This document shows positions 25,435-35,066 of a stretch of 64,000 nt of DNA, piece after piece. Position 1 is the first letter of the stretch. Each line of letters starts with the position of its first letter. This DNA comes from Bradyrhizobium altum (lineage in GTDB: Bacteria > Pseudomonadota > Alphaproteobacteria > Rhizobiales > Xanthobacteraceae). The translations under genes and the position numbers were made by a program. The notes under the pieces are model-generated. The model was not told the origin of the DNA and made no database searches. It saw only the letters and a list, made by a program, of their open reading frames with translations. Location: NCBI RefSeq assembly GCF_020889705.1, contig NZ_JACMYP010000007.1, forward strand, positions 24,730 through 88,729, in the 5' to 3' direction.

Positions 25435-26187
25435 TCAATTCACCGCCGCTGTCGGCCGCCACGCGGCCTCGATGACGAGCGACGCATCGACATAACGGCT
25501 GACGCCGTTCTGGTCGATCACGAAGGTCGGCCGAAAGCGCCTGATGTCGGCATCCTCGATCATCGCCATGCGGCGGTTGTCGAGCGTCAGCCAGTGGCCG
25601 TCGAGTCGCGCCGCGACCACGGCATGGTCCTCGCCGCCGAGCAGGTCATGCATCACGACGATGCGCAAATCTTCCGGCGCGACGCCGGCCTTGCCGAGCG
25701 CCACGAATTTCGCGATTGCATAGTCCTCGCAATCGCCGCTTCCTCGAGCAAACGTGGCGAGCGGCGTAGCCCAGACGTCGGGCTCGCCATAAGTCGCGAG
25801 ATCGCTGCCGGGGCGGATCGCCAGATTGATCGCGCGGTTGATCTCGCCGAGACGGGCGCGACCGGTGCGCGCGCGTCCCGCATCGACGATCGCCAGGAAC
25901 CGCAGCGCCTCCGGCGACGTACACCCCGCGCGGTTGCTCTCGCAGGCTGCGAGCTGCACCAATTCGTCGGCAAGCTGGCGCTGCACGCCGAGCCATTTGT
26001 CGCGCAGGCCGCCGTCGGCAAGCAGGCTAGTCGACAGGCCGAACGGCTCGGTCGACTTTCTGAGCAGTGTCGCCGGGCCGGGCGAGAGCACCGAGGCGGC
26101 CTTGAGCTCGGCAATCGGCGCGGCCAGGGCCAGGCCGAAGCCCAGCATGACGGCGCGCAGCGCAAACGAGCGAAGCGAGTTACCCAT
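25435..26187 (-). CDS. Transglutaminase-like cysteine protease (BTLCP family, LapG-related)
   Basis: 250 residues. A signal peptide is visible (residues 1-31, hydrophobic core AVMLGFGLALAAP). The papain-like triad is in place: Cys153 in RGSGDCEDYAIAKF, His188 in EDHAVVA and Asp203 in LDNR. This is the bacterial transglutaminase-like cysteine proteinase family (DUF920), whose best-known member, LapG, cuts surface adhesins in the periplasm. It is divergent from a large FecR/VCBS protein gene 595 bp away. Cleavage of that protein is an attractive guess, but the TAAG/PAAG cleavage sites known for LapG are not seen in it. Confidence 0.85.
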   Translation of the reverse strand: MGNSLRSFALRAVMLGFGLALAAPIAELKAASVLSPGPATLLRKSTEPFGLSTSLLADGGLRDKWLGVQRQLADELVQLAACESNRAGCTSPEALRFLAIVDAGRARTGRARLGEINRAINLAIRPGSDLATYGEPDVWATPLATFARGSGDCEDYAIAKFVALGKAGVAPEDLRIVVMHDLLGGEDHAVVAARLDGHWLTLDNRRMAMIEDADIRRFRPTFVIDQNGVSRYVDASLVIEAAWRPTAAVN

Positions 26188-26781
26188 GTGACACCCCCTG
26201 TCCGCTCATCGACGGGTGGATACTGCACCGCGCACGCGACCGGATCGTTTCATGCCGACAGCATGGCCAACGATCCCTTCGAATCGACTTAAGATGTGGG
26301 GAAACCGGGCAGGAGGCTAAAGGGCGTCTGCTCCGGGTCCCGAAAACTTTACCGGTTTGTGAAACGAACCGGCGAACCTTTTTCCACCGCAAAACGCCTC
26401 ATCCTTGCCTTCTGGTTAACCCGGCCGGTCCGCGCACGGGATAGCTGCGATTTGTAAGCCAGGTCACAGCTTTAGCCGGAAAAATGGGGTCAAATGCCCT
26501 CTCGGGGCTGCGGGGAAATAAAGGCAAGTAGAGAAATGCCAGTCAATACCACGAATACGTGGCTCACTACCCATCTTGGCTCAAATCCCATCTCATGGTA
26601 CCGTCAGGTCAGTCCGAACTACACGAATCATGAGAGAGTGAGCCAAGTCACACCCGCTCAAACCGCGCAATCAGAGCACCTTGCGAAAGCACAGGATGGT
26701 TTCGCGAAGCTTTATCCGATGATATGCAGGCGTAATCATTCGGATATTCTACCAATATTAACCTTCGTGCGGTGATCCGCA
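26188..26781. other. Long regulatory spacer upstream of the adhesin-like gene
   Basis: 594 bp, clearly less GC-rich than the genes around it. A small frame at 26536-26775 (79 codons) has weak coding signs and I do not call it. Two imperfect inverted repeats sit close to the adhesin start: CTTGCGAAA/TTTCGCGAAG at 26680-26709 and TATCCGATGAT/ATCATTCGGATA at 26713-26746. The spacer must hold both divergent promoters and may hold regulator sites or an attenuator. Confidence 0.5.
26713..26746. promoter_or_regulatory. Inverted repeat 36 bp upstream of the adhesin-like start
   Basis: Arms TATCCGATGAT and ATCATTCGGATA pair with a one-base bulge around an 11-nt loop. The neighbouring dyad at 26680-26709 is of similar size. 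They could be operators or a leader stem-loop. No T tract follows, so a terminator is unlikely. Confidence 0.4.
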
Positions 26782-29700
26782 GTGAACTTTGTCGAGAAAT
26801 TCGACGGCTATTTGCCGAGCACGGACGCTTATGCCCGTGGATCGGTGCATGTCGACAGCGTTTCCACGCACGCTCCGCCCGGCGCGATCACCGTCGACGA
26901 CGGGCAATTGCTGTTCACCGGCGACTTCAAGCGGACCGGGCTCGATCTCGTCATCTCGAAGGACGACCGGGAACTCGTCCTGCACGACTACTTCAAGGGC
27001 GAGAAACACGCGGCCCTGGCGTCGCCTGAAGGCGCGCATCTCACCGGCGACCTCGTCAAGGCGCTCACCGGCTACACCCAATATGCCCAGGCCGGCGGCG
27101 CGGTGGAACCGGCGAAGGTCATCGGTCACGTCACCAAGCTGGCGGGCAACGCCACCGCGATCCGCAATGGTGTCGCGATCGTCCTCAACCAGGGCGACAA
27201 CGTCAACAAGGGTGACGTGGTGCAGTCCGGCGGCGACTCGACGCTCGGCATCACCTTCATCGACGGCACCGTGTTCGGTCTTGGGCCGAATGCCAAGATG
27301 GTGCTGAACGAGATGATCTACGACCCGAACGGGTCGAGCAATTCGTCGCTGATGAGCCTCGTCTCGGGCACGATCTCGTTCGTTGCCGGCGCGACCGCCA
27401 AGCATGGCGACATGAAGGTCGATACGCCGGTCGCGACCATGGGCATTCGCGGCACCGCAGTGCTGGTCGAGATCGATTTCGACGTGCAGGGCACGGGTGG
27501 CGTGCCGCCGGCCAAATTCCAGGTGCTGGTCGAGCCCGACGGCACCACCGGCTCCTACATTCTGTTCGACAAGACGACGCTCAATCCGATCGCGACCGTC
27601 GATCAGGCCGGCACCCAGACCATCGTCAACGGCCAGGGCAGCGTCAGCTTCGTCTCGTCGGCGCAACTGTCGACCGATGCGCAGAAGCTGATTTCCGATG
27701 TCTTCGCGCTGAAGTTCACCGACAATTCGAATCCCAACACCAAGCTCACGACGAACTTCACGGACAGCGTCGTCCCGGTCACGATCGGCCTGAAACTCGC
27801 GACCGGCGACGCCTTCGTGCCGATCAACTTTCTGCTGGGTTTGACCAACAGTTCCGGATCGCAGGCCGCTGCCCCCAAGTCCGACCACATCGCCGGGCCG
27901 CCGCATGTCGTGACACAGAATGCGGCGTTCACCGAACAGGCCGGACAGACCCACAGCACGCTGTTCGACACGGTGAACGGCCAGATCACATGGGTGGACG
28001 TCAACCTCGGCGACAAGCCGACTGCAACCATCAACTTCAGCACGTTCAGCTACCACGATGCCGGCGGCAACGACGTCACCTCGTCGCTGACGGCGGCGGA
28101 ACAGGCGGCCATCGCGGCCGTCGAGGTCCCGGTGCTGCTCGAACCCAATCCGCTGAACAACAACATCGGCTCGGCGACCTGGACTTACAGCCTTGCCGAC
28201 GGCGCCTTCGACTTCCTCGCCGCCGGAGAAACGCTGACGCTCACCTACATGGTGCGCGTCGATAACAACTACGCGCTGAGCAACGAGACCGCGTTCAAGA
28301 CCATCACCATCACCATCACCGGCACCAACGACACTCCGGTCGTGACGTCCTCGGCACAGGTCGGTTCGATCACCGAACTGCCATGGACGACGAATTCCGC
28401 CGTGCCCGATACGGCACATGGCACGGTGACGTTTACCGATGCGGATTTGACCGACACGCACACGGTCGCCATCACCGGCGTCGCCGCGACCGGCTTCACT
28501 GGCGGAATCCCCAACCAGGCCACCATGCTGAGCTGGCTGTCGCTGGGCACACTGACCGATTCGACCGACGGCGTGACGGGATCGCGCTCCTGGACGTTCT
28601 CGGCCGCCGACAAGAGTTTCGATTATCTCGCCGCCGGCGAGACGCTGACGCTGATCTACACGGTCCAGATCGACGACCATCATGGTGGCGTCGTCACGGT
28701 CCCCGTCACGATCACGATCGTCGGCACCGACGACAAGCCGGTGATCACCTCGCCGACCCAGGCAGCCGCCATCACCGAGGCCGAGGGCGTAACTGGTTCG
28801 GCGAATCCCGATACCGCATCCGGCACCGTGACCTTCACCGACGCCGATCTCAGCGACACCCACAGCATCACCGTGGCCGGTGTCACCGAAACGGGCGTGA
28901 CCACCGGGCTTCCCGATCAGGCGACGATCCTGAGCTGGCTGTCGCTCGGCACGCTGAAGGATACGACCGGCGGCGTGGCCGGATCCAATGCCTGGACGTT
29001 CTCGGCCGCCGACAAGAATTTCGACTATCTGGCGGCCGGCGAGAAGCTGACGCTGACCTACCTGATCCAGGTCGACGACCACCATGGCGGCGTCGTCACC
29101 CAGCCGGTCACGATCACCATCACCGGCACCAATGACACCCCGACATTCACGTCGGAGCCGTCGACCACCTCGGTGCCCGAGGCGATCGGCGAGACCGGCT
29201 CGACCAAGCCGGACGTGGCTCAAGGCGTGGTGGCGTTTGCCGACGTCGATCTCAGCGACACCCATACCGTGTCCATCACCGGCGTCGCGGAATCCGGCAC
29301 GACCAGCGGCCTGCCTGAGGACAAGTCCACGGTCCTGAACTGGCTGTCGCTGGGGACGCTGACGGATTCGACCGCCCATGTGAATGGATTGCAGGCCTGG
29401 ACCTTCTCGGCCGCGGACCAGAATTTCGACTATCTCGCCGTCGGCGAGACGCTGACGCTGACCTACACAGTCAAGATCGACGACCATCATGGCGGCGTGA
29501 TCAGCCAACCGGTGACGATCACGATCGTCGGCAGCAATGACGCGCCAACCGTCACGTCGGCGCCGCAGACCGCCATCATCCCCGAGCAGCCCGACGCGAC
29601 GGGTTCATCCAAGCCGGACGTCGCATCGGGCGTGGTGGGATTTGCCGATGTCGATCTCAGCGATGCTCACACCATATCCATCACCGGCGTGACCGAATCC

Positions 29701-30936
29701 GGGGCGACCGCGGGCCTGCCCGAGGACCAGTCCACCATCCTGAACTGGCTGTCGCTGGGGACGCTGACGGATTCGACCGGCCATGTGAACGGATCGCAGA
29801 CCTGGGCCTTCTCGGCCGCGGACCAGTATTTCGACTATCTCGCCGCCGGCGAGACGCTGACGCTGACCTACACGATCCAGATCGACGGCGGCGTCATCAC
29901 TCAGCCCGTGACGATCACGATCAACGGCGCCAACGACGCGCCGACACTGGCCGACGTGAATGCCGGCACGCTCACCGATACCGCTGCTGACGACACGTTC
30001 AGCCCGCTCGCCGGCACGCTGCACGGCCATGACGTCGACGACGGCGAGACCGCGACGCTGACCTATGCCGCCCTCAATTCGGACCATGTCGCGGTCAACT
30101 CGTCGATCGCGGGCCTTTACGGCTCGCTCACGGTTAACCAGGACGGCACTTACAGCTACGTTCCCGCTGCCGCCGCGATCAACGCGCTGGCCAAGGGCAC
30201 CTATGCCGACACGTTCACCGTCGAGACCATCGATGCGCATGGCGCGACCGGGACTGCGACGCTGACGGTCGATGTCGTCGGCGCCAACGACGCGCCGGTG
30301 ATCCATACCGACAACATCAGCATCACCGACAATCCCAACGGGACCGAAACGATCTCCGGCCTGACCGTTACGGATGTCGATGCCGGCGCCAACGAGAACT
30401 TCACCCTGGCGGCCGCGACGAACCCCGGTTCGGGCAGCAGCGTCGCGCCGCCAGTGCTGCTCGGCCATCTCCCGGATCTCAACACCGCGCTCGGGTCGCC
30501 GGGCCTTGTCTACGACCCGGGCCTGACCCCGCCGGCGACCGACAAGATCGCGCTCTCCGTGACCGACGGCCATGGCGCGAGCGATACGGTCAACCTGATC
30601 TTCAACGTCCGGCAAAATCCGTCTCAGCCGGTGACACTGACGGGCACCAGCGACAAGGACGTGTTCTTCGGATCGGGTTATCAGGACAAGTTCGTGTTTG
30701 CGCCGAACTTCAATCACGACACGATCCTGAACTTTACGCCGGGCCAGGACCAGATCGACCTGTCCACGGTCGTCTCGACAGGCACCTTCAGCAGCTGGTT
30801 CGATCAGAATGTGACGACGTCGCCGACGAATTCGGCCGATACGCTGATCACGGTCGACAGTGCAGACACGATCACGTTGCACAATGTCGCGAAGGCGAGT
30901 TTGCATCAGAGCGACTTCATCATTCATTATACGTGA
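26782..30936 (+). CDS. Large FecR-domain/VCBS-repeat protein with type I secretion C-terminus (adhesin-like)
   Basis: 1384 residues from a GTG start at 26782. Order of parts: an N-terminal region of unknown type (1-110); a FecR-like beta domain (about 112-235, with DGTVFGLGPNAKMVL and TPVATMGIRGTAVLV); a divergent repeat (about 380-510); four close VCBS-type repeats of 132-135 residues (514-1048), each ending HHGGV..PVTITI.G.ND; two more divergent repeats; and a C-terminal RTX-type part (1283-1384) starting TGTSDKDVFFGSGYQDKFVF, typical of type I secretion substrates. No N-terminal signal peptide, as expected. It is probably exported by a type I system and stays on or near the surface. The cyclase gene follows by 93 bp. 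Confidence 0.87.
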   Translation: MNFVEKFDGYLPSTDAYARGSVHVDSVSTHAPPGAITVDDGQLLFTGDFKRTGLDLVISKDDRELVLHDYFKGEKHAALASPEGAHLTGDLVKALTGYTQYAQAGGAVEPAKVIGHVTKLAGNATAIRNGVAIVLNQGDNVNKGDVVQSGGDSTLGITFIDGTVFGLGPNAKMVLNEMIYDPNGSSNSSLMSLVSGTISFVAGATAKHGDMKVDTPVATMGIRGTAVLVEIDFDVQGTGGVPPAKFQVLVEPDGTTGSYILFDKTTLNPIATVDQAGTQTIVNGQGSVSFVSSAQLSTDAQKLISDVFALKFTDNSNPNTKLTTNFTDSVVPVTIGLKLATGDAFVPINFLLGLTNSSGSQAAAPKSDHIAGPPHVVTQNAAFTEQAGQTHSTLFDTVNGQITWVDVNLGDKPTATINFSTFSYHDAGGNDVTSSLTAAEQAAIAAVEVPVLLEPNPLNNNIGSATWTYSLADGAFDFLAAGETLTLTYMVRVDNNYALSNETAFKTITITITGTNDTPVVTSSAQVGSITELPWTTNSAVPDTAHGTVTFTDADLTDTHTVAITGVAATGFTGGIPNQATMLSWLSLGTLTDSTDGVTGSRSWTFSAADKSFDYLAAGETLTLIYTVQIDDHHGGVVTVPVTITIVGTDDKPVITSPTQAAAITEAEGVTGSANPDTASGTVTFTDADLSDTHSITVAGVTETGVTTGLPDQATILSWLSLGTLKDTTGGVAGSNAWTFSAADKNFDYLAAGEKLTLTYLIQVDDHHGGVVTQPVTITITGTNDTPTFTSEPSTTSVPEAIGETGSTKPDVAQGVVAFADVDLSDTHTVSITGVAESGTTSGLPEDKSTVLNWLSLGTLTDSTAHVNGLQAWTFSAADQNFDYLAVGETLTLTYTVKIDDHHGGVISQPVTITIVGSNDAPTVTSAPQTAIIPEQPDATGSSKPDVASGVVGFADVDLSDAHTISITGVTESGATAGLPEDQSTILNWLSLGTLTDSTGHVNGSQTWAFSAADQYFDYLAAGETLTLTYTIQIDGGVITQPVTITINGANDAPTLADVNAGTLTDTAADDTFSPLAGTLHGHDVDDGETATLTYAALNSDHVAVNSSIAGLYGSLTVNQDGTYSYVPAAAAINALAKGTYADTFTVETIDAHGATGTATLTVDVVGANDAPVIHTDNISITDNPNGTETISGLTVTDVDAGANENFTLAAATNPGSGSSVAPPVLLGHLPDLNTALGSPGLVYDPGLTPPATDKIALSVTDGHGASDTVNLIFNVRQNPSQPVTLTGTSDKDVFFGSGYQDKFVFAPNFNHDTILNFTPGQDQIDLSTVVSTGTFSSWFDQNVTTSPTNSADTLITVDSADTITLHNVAKASLHQSDFIIHYT
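28321..29925 (+). repeat. Four tandem VCBS-type coding repeats, about 402 bp each
   Basis: Repeat units begin at the Gly-Thr-Asn-Asp codons at 28321, 28723, 29125 and 29530, and the next Gly-Ala-Asn-Asp is at 29926. Unit lengths are 402, 402, 405 and 396 bp; the last lost three residues (the HHG part). High DNA similarity makes copy number prone to change by recombination and to assembly collapse. Confidence 0.9.
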
Positions 30937-31029
30937 TGGGCGTCGGCCTCCTGAAAGGGCCGACCGGATCCTGCATTGCGCAACGTCTGCTCGATTGGAA
31001 CAACTCTCCGCGCGTGATATCCAGACGGC

Positions 31030-33264
31030 ATGAGACGGCTGAAGGCGATACGAAGGTGGTTCGGACGGCGCTTCGGCTATGCGCGGCTGGCCTGCGTGGC
31101 GCTTTTGATCGGCATTGCCGCGCTGCGGATCGCGGATCCGGCTCCGGTTCAGGAGCTTCGCGTCAGGACGTTCGACACATTCCAGGTGATCGAACCCCGC
31201 CAGAAGACCGCGCGGCCCGTCACCATCGTCGATATCGACGAAAAGAGCCTCGCCGATCCCCGGCTCGGGCAATGGCCGTGGCCGCGGACTCGGCTTGCCG
31301 ACATCGTCATCAACCTCACCCGGCTTGGCGCCGTGGTGATCGCGTTCGACGCGGTGTTCTCCGAGCCCGACCGCCTCAACCCCGATATCGCGGCCGATAC
31401 GTTCAGCAGCCTTGATGAGGAGATGCGCGCCAGGCTGCGGCAGCTGCCGAGCAACGACAGCATCCTGGCTGACGCCATCAAGAACTCGCGTGTGGTGCTC
31501 GGCGAATCCGGCGGCCCCAACGTGCGCGCCGACCTCAACGAAAAGCTGCCGGTCACCGGGCTTGCGATGCTCGGCGAGGAACCGCAGCGCTTCATGTTCC
31601 AGTTTCCGGGACTGTTGCGCAACGTGCCGGTGCTCGAGGAGGCCGCGGCCGGGCGAGGCCTGTTCACGATCAGGCCGGAACGCGACGGCATCGTCAGGCG
31701 GGTGCCGATGATGATGGTCGCGCAGGGCATCACCATGCCGTCGCTGACCTTCGAAATGCTGCGGGTGGCGGGCGGCTCGGGCACCATCCTGATCAAGGCC
31801 GACAAGGCCGGCATCCAGAGCCTCGGTATCAAGGGCTTTGCGATCCCGACCGATCTCTACGGCCAGCTCTGGATCCACTACGCACGCCGGGACCCCTCGA
31901 TCTACGTCTCGGCCGTCGACGTGCTGGATGGGCGGGTGCCGCCCGACAGGATCGCCGGCAAGCTGATCCTGATCGGCACCTCCTCGGTCGGGCTCAACGA
32001 CATCAAGACCACGCCGGTGACGCCGGCGATGCCTGGGGTCGAGGTTCACGCCCAGGTGCTGGAGAGCGCGCTGACCGGCGACGTGGTTTCGCAACCGAAC
32101 TACGGCATCGGCATCGAGTTCTTCGCGGCGCTGATCATGGGGCTGCTGGTCATCGCCTTCGCGCCGAAGTTCGGTCCGGTCACGCTGGTGGTTGTCGGCG
32201 GGATGTTCGCCTCGGTGCTGACCGGCACATCCTGGTATTTCTATTCCCAGCACCGGCTCCTGATCGATTTCACTTATCCGCTGATGTCGACCACGGCGAT
32301 CTATCTCACGCTGATCTTCTCCGCCTTCGTGCGCGAACAGCAGCAGCGCCGGCAGATCAGGTCGCAATTCGTGCAATACATGTCGCCCGCGCTGGTCGAG
32401 CAGCTGGCGCAATCGCCGGAGCGGCTCGTGCTCGGCGGCGAGGAGCGCGAGATGACCATCATGTTCTCGGACATGCGCGGCTTCACCACGATCTCGGAAA
32501 CCTACAAGCGCGATCCGCAGGGCCTTACGGCGCTGATGAACCGTTTCCTCACGCCGCTCACCAACGCGATTCTCGCCCGCAAGGGCTATATCGACAAATA
32601 CATGGGCGACGCCATCATGGCGTTCTGGAACGCGCCGCTCGATGACAAGCAGCACCAGCTCAACGCCTGCGACGCCGCGCTCGACATGCTGGAGCACGTC
32701 GGCGACCTCAACCGCAAGCGCGAGCAGGAAGCGCAGGACGGTGGCCACGTCTATGTGCCGCTCAACATCGGCGTCGGCCTCAACACCGGCACCTGCGTGG
32801 TCGGCAATATGGGGTCTGATCTCAAGTTCAATTATTCGGTGCTCGGCGACAGCGTCAATCTGGCGGCGCGCCTGGAGGGGCAGTCCAAGGAATACGGCTT
32901 CCCGATCATCGTGGGATCGAAGACCGCGCTCGCGGTGAAGGAGAAGTTCGCGATCCTCGAACTCGACTTCATCATGGTGAAGGGCAAGAAGGAGCCCGAG
33001 GTGATCTATGCGATCGCCGGCCGCGAGGACGTGGCCGGTTCTGGCCGCTTCCAGCGGCTGCGCAACCTGACCATCGAAATGCTCGCCTGTTACCGCAGCC
33101 GCGATTGGGACGGCGCGCTCGCCGCGATCGAGCGCGGCCGCAAGACCGACGAGGCGCAGACGCTGCAATATCTCTACCGCCTCTATGAGGCGCGTATCCG
33201 CGCCTTCCAGAAGGAGCCGCCGCCGGACGATTGGGACGGCGCCTTCGCGTTGACGACGAAATAG
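31030..33264 (+). CDS. Membrane adenylate/guanylate cyclase with CHASE2 sensor domain
   Basis: 744 residues. One N-terminal membrane helix, then a CHASE2 extracytoplasmic sensor (about 40-345; motifs RTFDTFQVIEPR, VTIVDIDEKSLA, GQWPWPRTRLADI), then three membrane helices (358-435), and a cytoplasmic class III cyclase domain (about 450-640). Metal-binding Asp481 (FSDMRGF) and Asp527 (YMGDAIMAFW) are present; Lys523 before YMGD and the LGDSVNLAARLE block fit an active adenylate cyclase. It lies directly after the FecR/VCBS gene and could sense envelope or surface state and make cAMP. Substrate choice is inferred from residues only. Confidence 0.9.
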   Translation: MRRLKAIRRWFGRRFGYARLACVALLIGIAALRIADPAPVQELRVRTFDTFQVIEPRQKTARPVTIVDIDEKSLADPRLGQWPWPRTRLADIVINLTRLGAVVIAFDAVFSEPDRLNPDIAADTFSSLDEEMRARLRQLPSNDSILADAIKNSRVVLGESGGPNVRADLNEKLPVTGLAMLGEEPQRFMFQFPGLLRNVPVLEEAAAGRGLFTIRPERDGIVRRVPMMMVAQGITMPSLTFEMLRVAGGSGTILIKADKAGIQSLGIKGFAIPTDLYGQLWIHYARRDPSIYVSAVDVLDGRVPPDRIAGKLILIGTSSVGLNDIKTTPVTPAMPGVEVHAQVLESALTGDVVSQPNYGIGIEFFAALIMGLLVIAFAPKFGPVTLVVVGGMFASVLTGTSWYFYSQHRLLIDFTYPLMSTTAIYLTLIFSAFVREQQQRRQIRSQFVQYMSPALVEQLAQSPERLVLGGEEREMTIMFSDMRGFTTISETYKRDPQGLTALMNRFLTPLTNAILARKGYIDKYMGDAIMAFWNAPLDDKQHQLNACDAALDMLEHVGDLNRKREQEAQDGGHVYVPLNIGVGLNTGTCVVGNMGSDLKFNYSVLGDSVNLAARLEGQSKEYGFPIIVGSKTALAVKEKFAILELDFIMVKGKKEPEVIYAIAGREDVAGSGRFQRLRNLTIEMLACYRSRDWDGALAAIERGRKTDEAQTLQYLYRLYEARIRAFQKEPPPDDWDGAFALTTK

Positions 33265-33280
33265 GCGACGCACATTCGAT

Positions 33281-33413
33281 GTCGTCCCGGCGAAGGCCGG
33301 GACCCATAACCACAGGACGTGCGGATGGAGCGAGCTGGGCCACAGCGTCGCACAACAATCACGCCCTGTGGTTATGGGTCCCTGTGCGCAATTGCGCACT
33401 CGGCCGGGACGAC
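33281..33413. repeat. Palindromic intergenic repeat, GTCGTCCCGGCGAAGGCC family
   Basis: Opens GTCGTCCCGGCGAAGGCCGG with ACCCATAACCACAGG, and closes GCACTCGGCCGGGACGAC, an inverted copy. CCTGTGGTTATGGGTCCC is present in the inverted sense inside. It ends 7 bp before the stop of the minus-strand binding-protein gene and lies between converging genes. Confidence 0.65.
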
Positions 33414-33420
33414 GAGAGAT

Positions 33421-35028
33421 CTACTCCAGACCGATCTGCGTCAGATCCTGGAACCAGTGCTGCGCCTGCACGAAGGTCTTCACCTTCGGCGACAGCGCGT
33501 GCGGATTGGTGTCGTGCACCACCCACACCAGCGCGGCATCGTCGACGATCAGCGCGTGCGCCTGCGCCAGCAGCGCATCCTGTTTCGCGCTGTCGAAGGT
33601 CTGTTTGGCCTCGTCGATCAGCGCGTCGACCTTCGGATTCTTGTAGCCGCCCCAGTTGACGCCTGTCGGCGCCACCTGGCCGGAATGGAAGAACCGCACA
33701 ATGGCGTAGAGCGGATCCGAGGTGACATAGGCGATGTTGTTGGCGGTGATGCCGGCGTTCATCTCGTCGGCCGCGCCCTTGCGCCAGTGCGAATAGAGTG
33801 TCTCGAGCTCGACGACCTTGAAGTCGATATCGATGCCGATCTCCTTGAAGCTCTGCTGCAGGAATTCGTTCATCGGCAGCGACAGCATCTGCCCGGTGCC
33901 GCCCTGGGCGATGATGAAGGTGGTCTTCAGCGGCTTGTCCTTTGAATAGCCGGCTTCCTCCACCAGCTTTTTGGCGGCCGCGAGGTCGTATTTCAGTTCG
34001 AAGCTCGGCTTGCCGAACCACGGGCTCGACGGGTCGACCTGGCCCTTGGCGGGCTTGGCGAGGCCATTCATCAGGCCAACCACCGCATCGCGGTCGATCG
34101 CAAGGTTGAGCGCCTTGCGCAGGCGGATATCGGTCCAGGGCGAACCCGGCAGCACGCTCAAATGATAATTCCAGACATGCGGCGTCACGTTGTCGACGAT
34201 CCTCATGCCGGCGGCCTTGAGCTGCGGCACGGCGTCGGGCGCCGGCGTTTCGATCAGGTCGACCTGACCGGCCAGCAGCGCGTTGGTGCGGGTCAGCGCC
34301 TCCGGCATCGGGATCAGGATCATCTTGTCGACCTTCGCCAGCCGCTTCTTGTCCCAATAGTCCGGGTTTTTGGTCAGCTCGGCGAGCTCGCGCGGCACCA
34401 GCTTGGTCAGCTTGAACGGGCCGGTGCCGGAGGGCTGGCTGGCGAACTTGTCCCAGTCCCTGCCGAGCTTCTCATATTGCGCGGGGCTCGAGACCAGGAA
34501 CCAAAGCATCTGGTAGGGGAAGAAGGAGTCGACCGTCTTGGTGGTGATCTCGATGGTCTGGTCGTCGATCTTGGCGTAGCTCGCGACCGAGGGCAGCCGG
34601 GTCTTGACCTGGGCGCTCTGCCGCTTGTCGAATTGCGGTGCCTTGTCGTTCAGCACCTTGTCGAGATTCCAGATCACCGCGTCGGCGTTGAAGTCGCTGC
34701 CGTCGTGGAATTTGACGCCCTTGCGCAAGGTGAAGCGCCACTTGGTCTTGTCGTTGTCATCGACCTTCCATTCGGTCGCGAGCCCGGGCACCAGTTTGCC
34801 CGGCCGGTCGGCAACGTCCATCTCCCAGGCCACCAGCGGATCGTAGATCGTGTAGGCCGTGAACTGATAGGCCCCGGCGCCGCGATCGGGCTGGCCGGTC
34901 GTCAGCGGAATGTCGGCCATCGAAATGCCGTAGCGCACAATGGACTCTGCTCGCGCTGAGATGGCCGGCCAGCCCGCGGTCAGGGCGAGCGCCATTGCCG
35001 CCGTCAGGATCGAATTGCGGGCGCGCAT
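33421..35028 (-). CDS. Family-5 (peptide/opine type) ABC transporter substrate-binding protein, copy 1
   Basis: 535 residues from ATG 35028. Signal peptide MRARNSILTAAMALALTAGWPAISARA (about 27). Mature part is SBP_bac_5: LVPGLATEWKVDD, TLRKGVKFHDGSDFNADAVIWNLDKVLN, and a lobe-II ALNLAIDRDAVV motif. It is a clear paralogue of the protein encoded divergently at 35240 (same LATEWKVDD and GQMLLPMNE-like blocks). A -24/-12 promoter match lies at 35067-35083, giving a leader of roughly 28 nt. No permease genes follow it on this strand, so it probably feeds the permeases encoded on the plus strand. Confidence 0.9.
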   Translation of the reverse strand: MRARNSILTAAMALALTAGWPAISARAESIVRYGISMADIPLTTGQPDRGAGAYQFTAYTIYDPLVAWEMDVADRPGKLVPGLATEWKVDDNDKTKWRFTLRKGVKFHDGSDFNADAVIWNLDKVLNDKAPQFDKRQSAQVKTRLPSVASYAKIDDQTIEITTKTVDSFFPYQMLWFLVSSPAQYEKLGRDWDKFASQPSGTGPFKLTKLVPRELAELTKNPDYWDKKRLAKVDKMILIPMPEALTRTNALLAGQVDLIETPAPDAVPQLKAAGMRIVDNVTPHVWNYHLSVLPGSPWTDIRLRKALNLAIDRDAVVGLMNGLAKPAKGQVDPSSPWFGKPSFELKYDLAAAKKLVEEAGYSKDKPLKTTFIIAQGGTGQMLSLPMNEFLQQSFKEIGIDIDFKVVELETLYSHWRKGAADEMNAGITANNIAYVTSDPLYAIVRFFHSGQVAPTGVNWGGYKNPKVDALIDEAKQTFDSAKQDALLAQAHALIVDDAALVWVVHDTNPHALSPKVKTFVQAQHWFQDLTQIGLE

Positions 35029-35066
35029 ATAGAAGGCTCCGTTGCTGGGAAGTCGGGGCCAAATCC

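Noticed and set aside
26536..26775. Possible 79-codon gene upstream of the adhesin
   Set aside because: No clear ribosome binding site, composition unlike its neighbours, and it runs into the dyads near the adhesin start. More likely leader DNA.
28321..29925. CRISPR-like repeat array
   Set aside because: The 402-bp units are in-frame protein repeats of a single gene, not short direct repeats with spacers.
26782..30936. LapA-type adhesin with a LapG cleavage site
   Set aside because: No TAAG or PAAG motif is seen in the N-terminal part, and the FecR domain differs from the known LapA retention module. Only a looser analogy is kept.
29605..33399. A very long open frame on the minus strand across the cyclase and adhesin genes (over 1200 codons)
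   Set aside because: It is antisense to well-supported genes, and its Arg/His-rich, motif-free translation is a usual by-product of high GC in the third codon position.
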